Shown here one piece after another: positions 63,122 to 64,000 of a DNA stretch of 64,000 nt. The stretch is taken from the NCBI GenBank assembly GCA_000328365.1, contig KB312450.1, positions 112,264-176,263 of the forward strand. Direction: 5' to 3'. The DNA is from Capitella teleta. Its lineage: Eukaryota > Annelida > Polychaeta > Capitellidae. The notes under the pieces are model-generated. The model worked only from the letters and a program-made list of their open reading frames with translations, searched no databases and was not told where the DNA came from. The translations under genes and the position numbers were made by a program. Positions within the stretch are counted from its first letter, which is position 1. Every line of letters starts with the position of its first letter.

Positions 63122-64000
63122 ATCGCTTGTAAATAACTCACGTGGACATTAAAAACTTTTTTTTTTTTTTCAATTCTCTCAAAGAAAAAAAGCATAATGT
63201 AAATAAAAAAACGGAGCGTCACCAGAATTCCGCTTCTCATTTTGTATGCTGTTTACACGTATTTTGGAACAAAACAATTTTCTTTTTAAAATGATGTGTG
63301 AGTATTGAGCAGCCAATGATGCATGATGGCGAAGCGGATGATTCATCAATCATAATAAACTGTAGGTAATTTCATTTCCACTGCGTTCAATCTCTCTTTA
63401 ATTTTAACTATTGATTTTTAATTATTGATTAGTCAATTTCATCAACAATGATCTGTTTCTTCTCTCCTGTAGTATATGATATTGATAAATATTAAGTTAT
63501 AAATTTAATTATGCGAATGAGTTTCATTCATTTCAAATCCTAGGCAAAACGCTACTCAGGTCGCCATGGTAACTAGTATTATGGTTTGGCAACTGGTCAA
63601 ATTTAATGGCGCACAATTTGAAAACCTCAGAAAACTGATCATATCGTTTGAATATCAACTGGTGGTTTATCCGTGAAATGCACGTCGATTTGATGCGCCT
63701 GATAAACCTGTTGATTTCGATGCATGAGGTCGTCACGGTTGTCAATCTCGCCCGTCGTATTAGGAAACAAGAAGAGTGACGTCACGAGGCCTTTGTTTGT
63801 TTCTTACGCTGACGTCATTCGCTCTTCCATCGATTTGTTTTCTCTCAACGGAAATGACGCAACAGAGAATACTATTGTCCTCCAGATCGACATAGTATTG
63901 CTACTAATTAGGATCAATTTATATCGATTTGTTGAATTAATAAAAAGCGTCAGTAGAGCGAATACAATTATTCGCCTGGTACTATTTCGCAGAGCTCGAC
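63122..64000. other. Right-end flank; possible promoter of an unseen gene
   Basis: An X-box GTCGCCATGGTAAC (63560-63573) and two CRE palindromes TGACGTCA (63777-63784 and 63810-63817). A short minus-strand frame (HRNQQVYQAHQIDVHFTDKP, about 63725-63640) looks protein-like but is only 28 codons from its ATG and is unassigned. No gene is called. Confidence 0.35.

Overview
The window is nuclear DNA of a marine invertebrate animal: AT-rich, with compact many-exon genes on both strands (GT..AG introns, AATAAA signals) and many small transposons. Every conserved gene resembles its vertebrate counterpart closely in length and motif order. With the intronless rhodopsin-like receptor and the P2X7-tail exon this suggests an invertebrate deuterostome (echinoderm, hemichordate or cephalochordate), but I cannot fix the phylum from this sequence. 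One 50-N assembly gap lies at 39539-39588.

Layout. 57-366 (-): first exon of a gene with a P2X7 C-terminal-like Cys motif, running off the left edge. 3650-27073 (+): SLC7 light-chain amino acid transporter, 10 coding exons, with its first coding exon present twice (3650-3882 and 9874-10106). An intronless 342-residue GPCR (15632-16660, +) sits inside its second intron. 27246-33900: gene-poor, transposon remnants. 33956-36699 (-): mitochondrial CLPX. 36815-40493: SINE and LINE copies, simple repeat and the gap. 41576-44774 (+): EDC3. 45981-52710 (-): CEP120. 53518-62045 (+): CSNK1G (casein kinase 1 gamma). 62046-64000: 3' UTR and regulatory-looking sequence. I built the exon models by joining splice sites in phase; CLPX, EDC3, SLC7 and CSNK1G each give an uninterrupted frame, and CEP120 is complete apart from one single-base frame conflict near 49019.

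The genes do not form one pathway. CEP120 and CSNK1G are head-to-head over about 0.8 kb holding a good RFX X-box and an NRF-1 palindrome, which suits a centriole gene sharing a bidirectional promoter. From memory, human CEP120 and CSNK1G3 are also head-to-head on 5q23, and CLPX, CSNK1G1 and EDC3 lie on 15q22-24, so this interval looks like part of an ancestral linkage block.

The accessory DNA is rich: two piggyBac-like MITEs with TTAA duplications (one nested in another inverted-repeat element), hAT-like and Tc1-like non-autonomous elements, tRNA-derived SINEs, LINE reverse-transcriptase fragments and a 0.93-kb direct repeat. I saw no CRISPR array, tRNA or rRNA gene, retrovirus-like or capsid-bearing element. 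I found no clearly new multi-gene system. The best leads are the exon-bounded duplication of SLC7 exon 1, the CCAAT-octamer-TATA promoter of the nested GPCR, the X-box promoter of CEP120, and unusual splicing in CLPX, EDC3 and CSNK1G.
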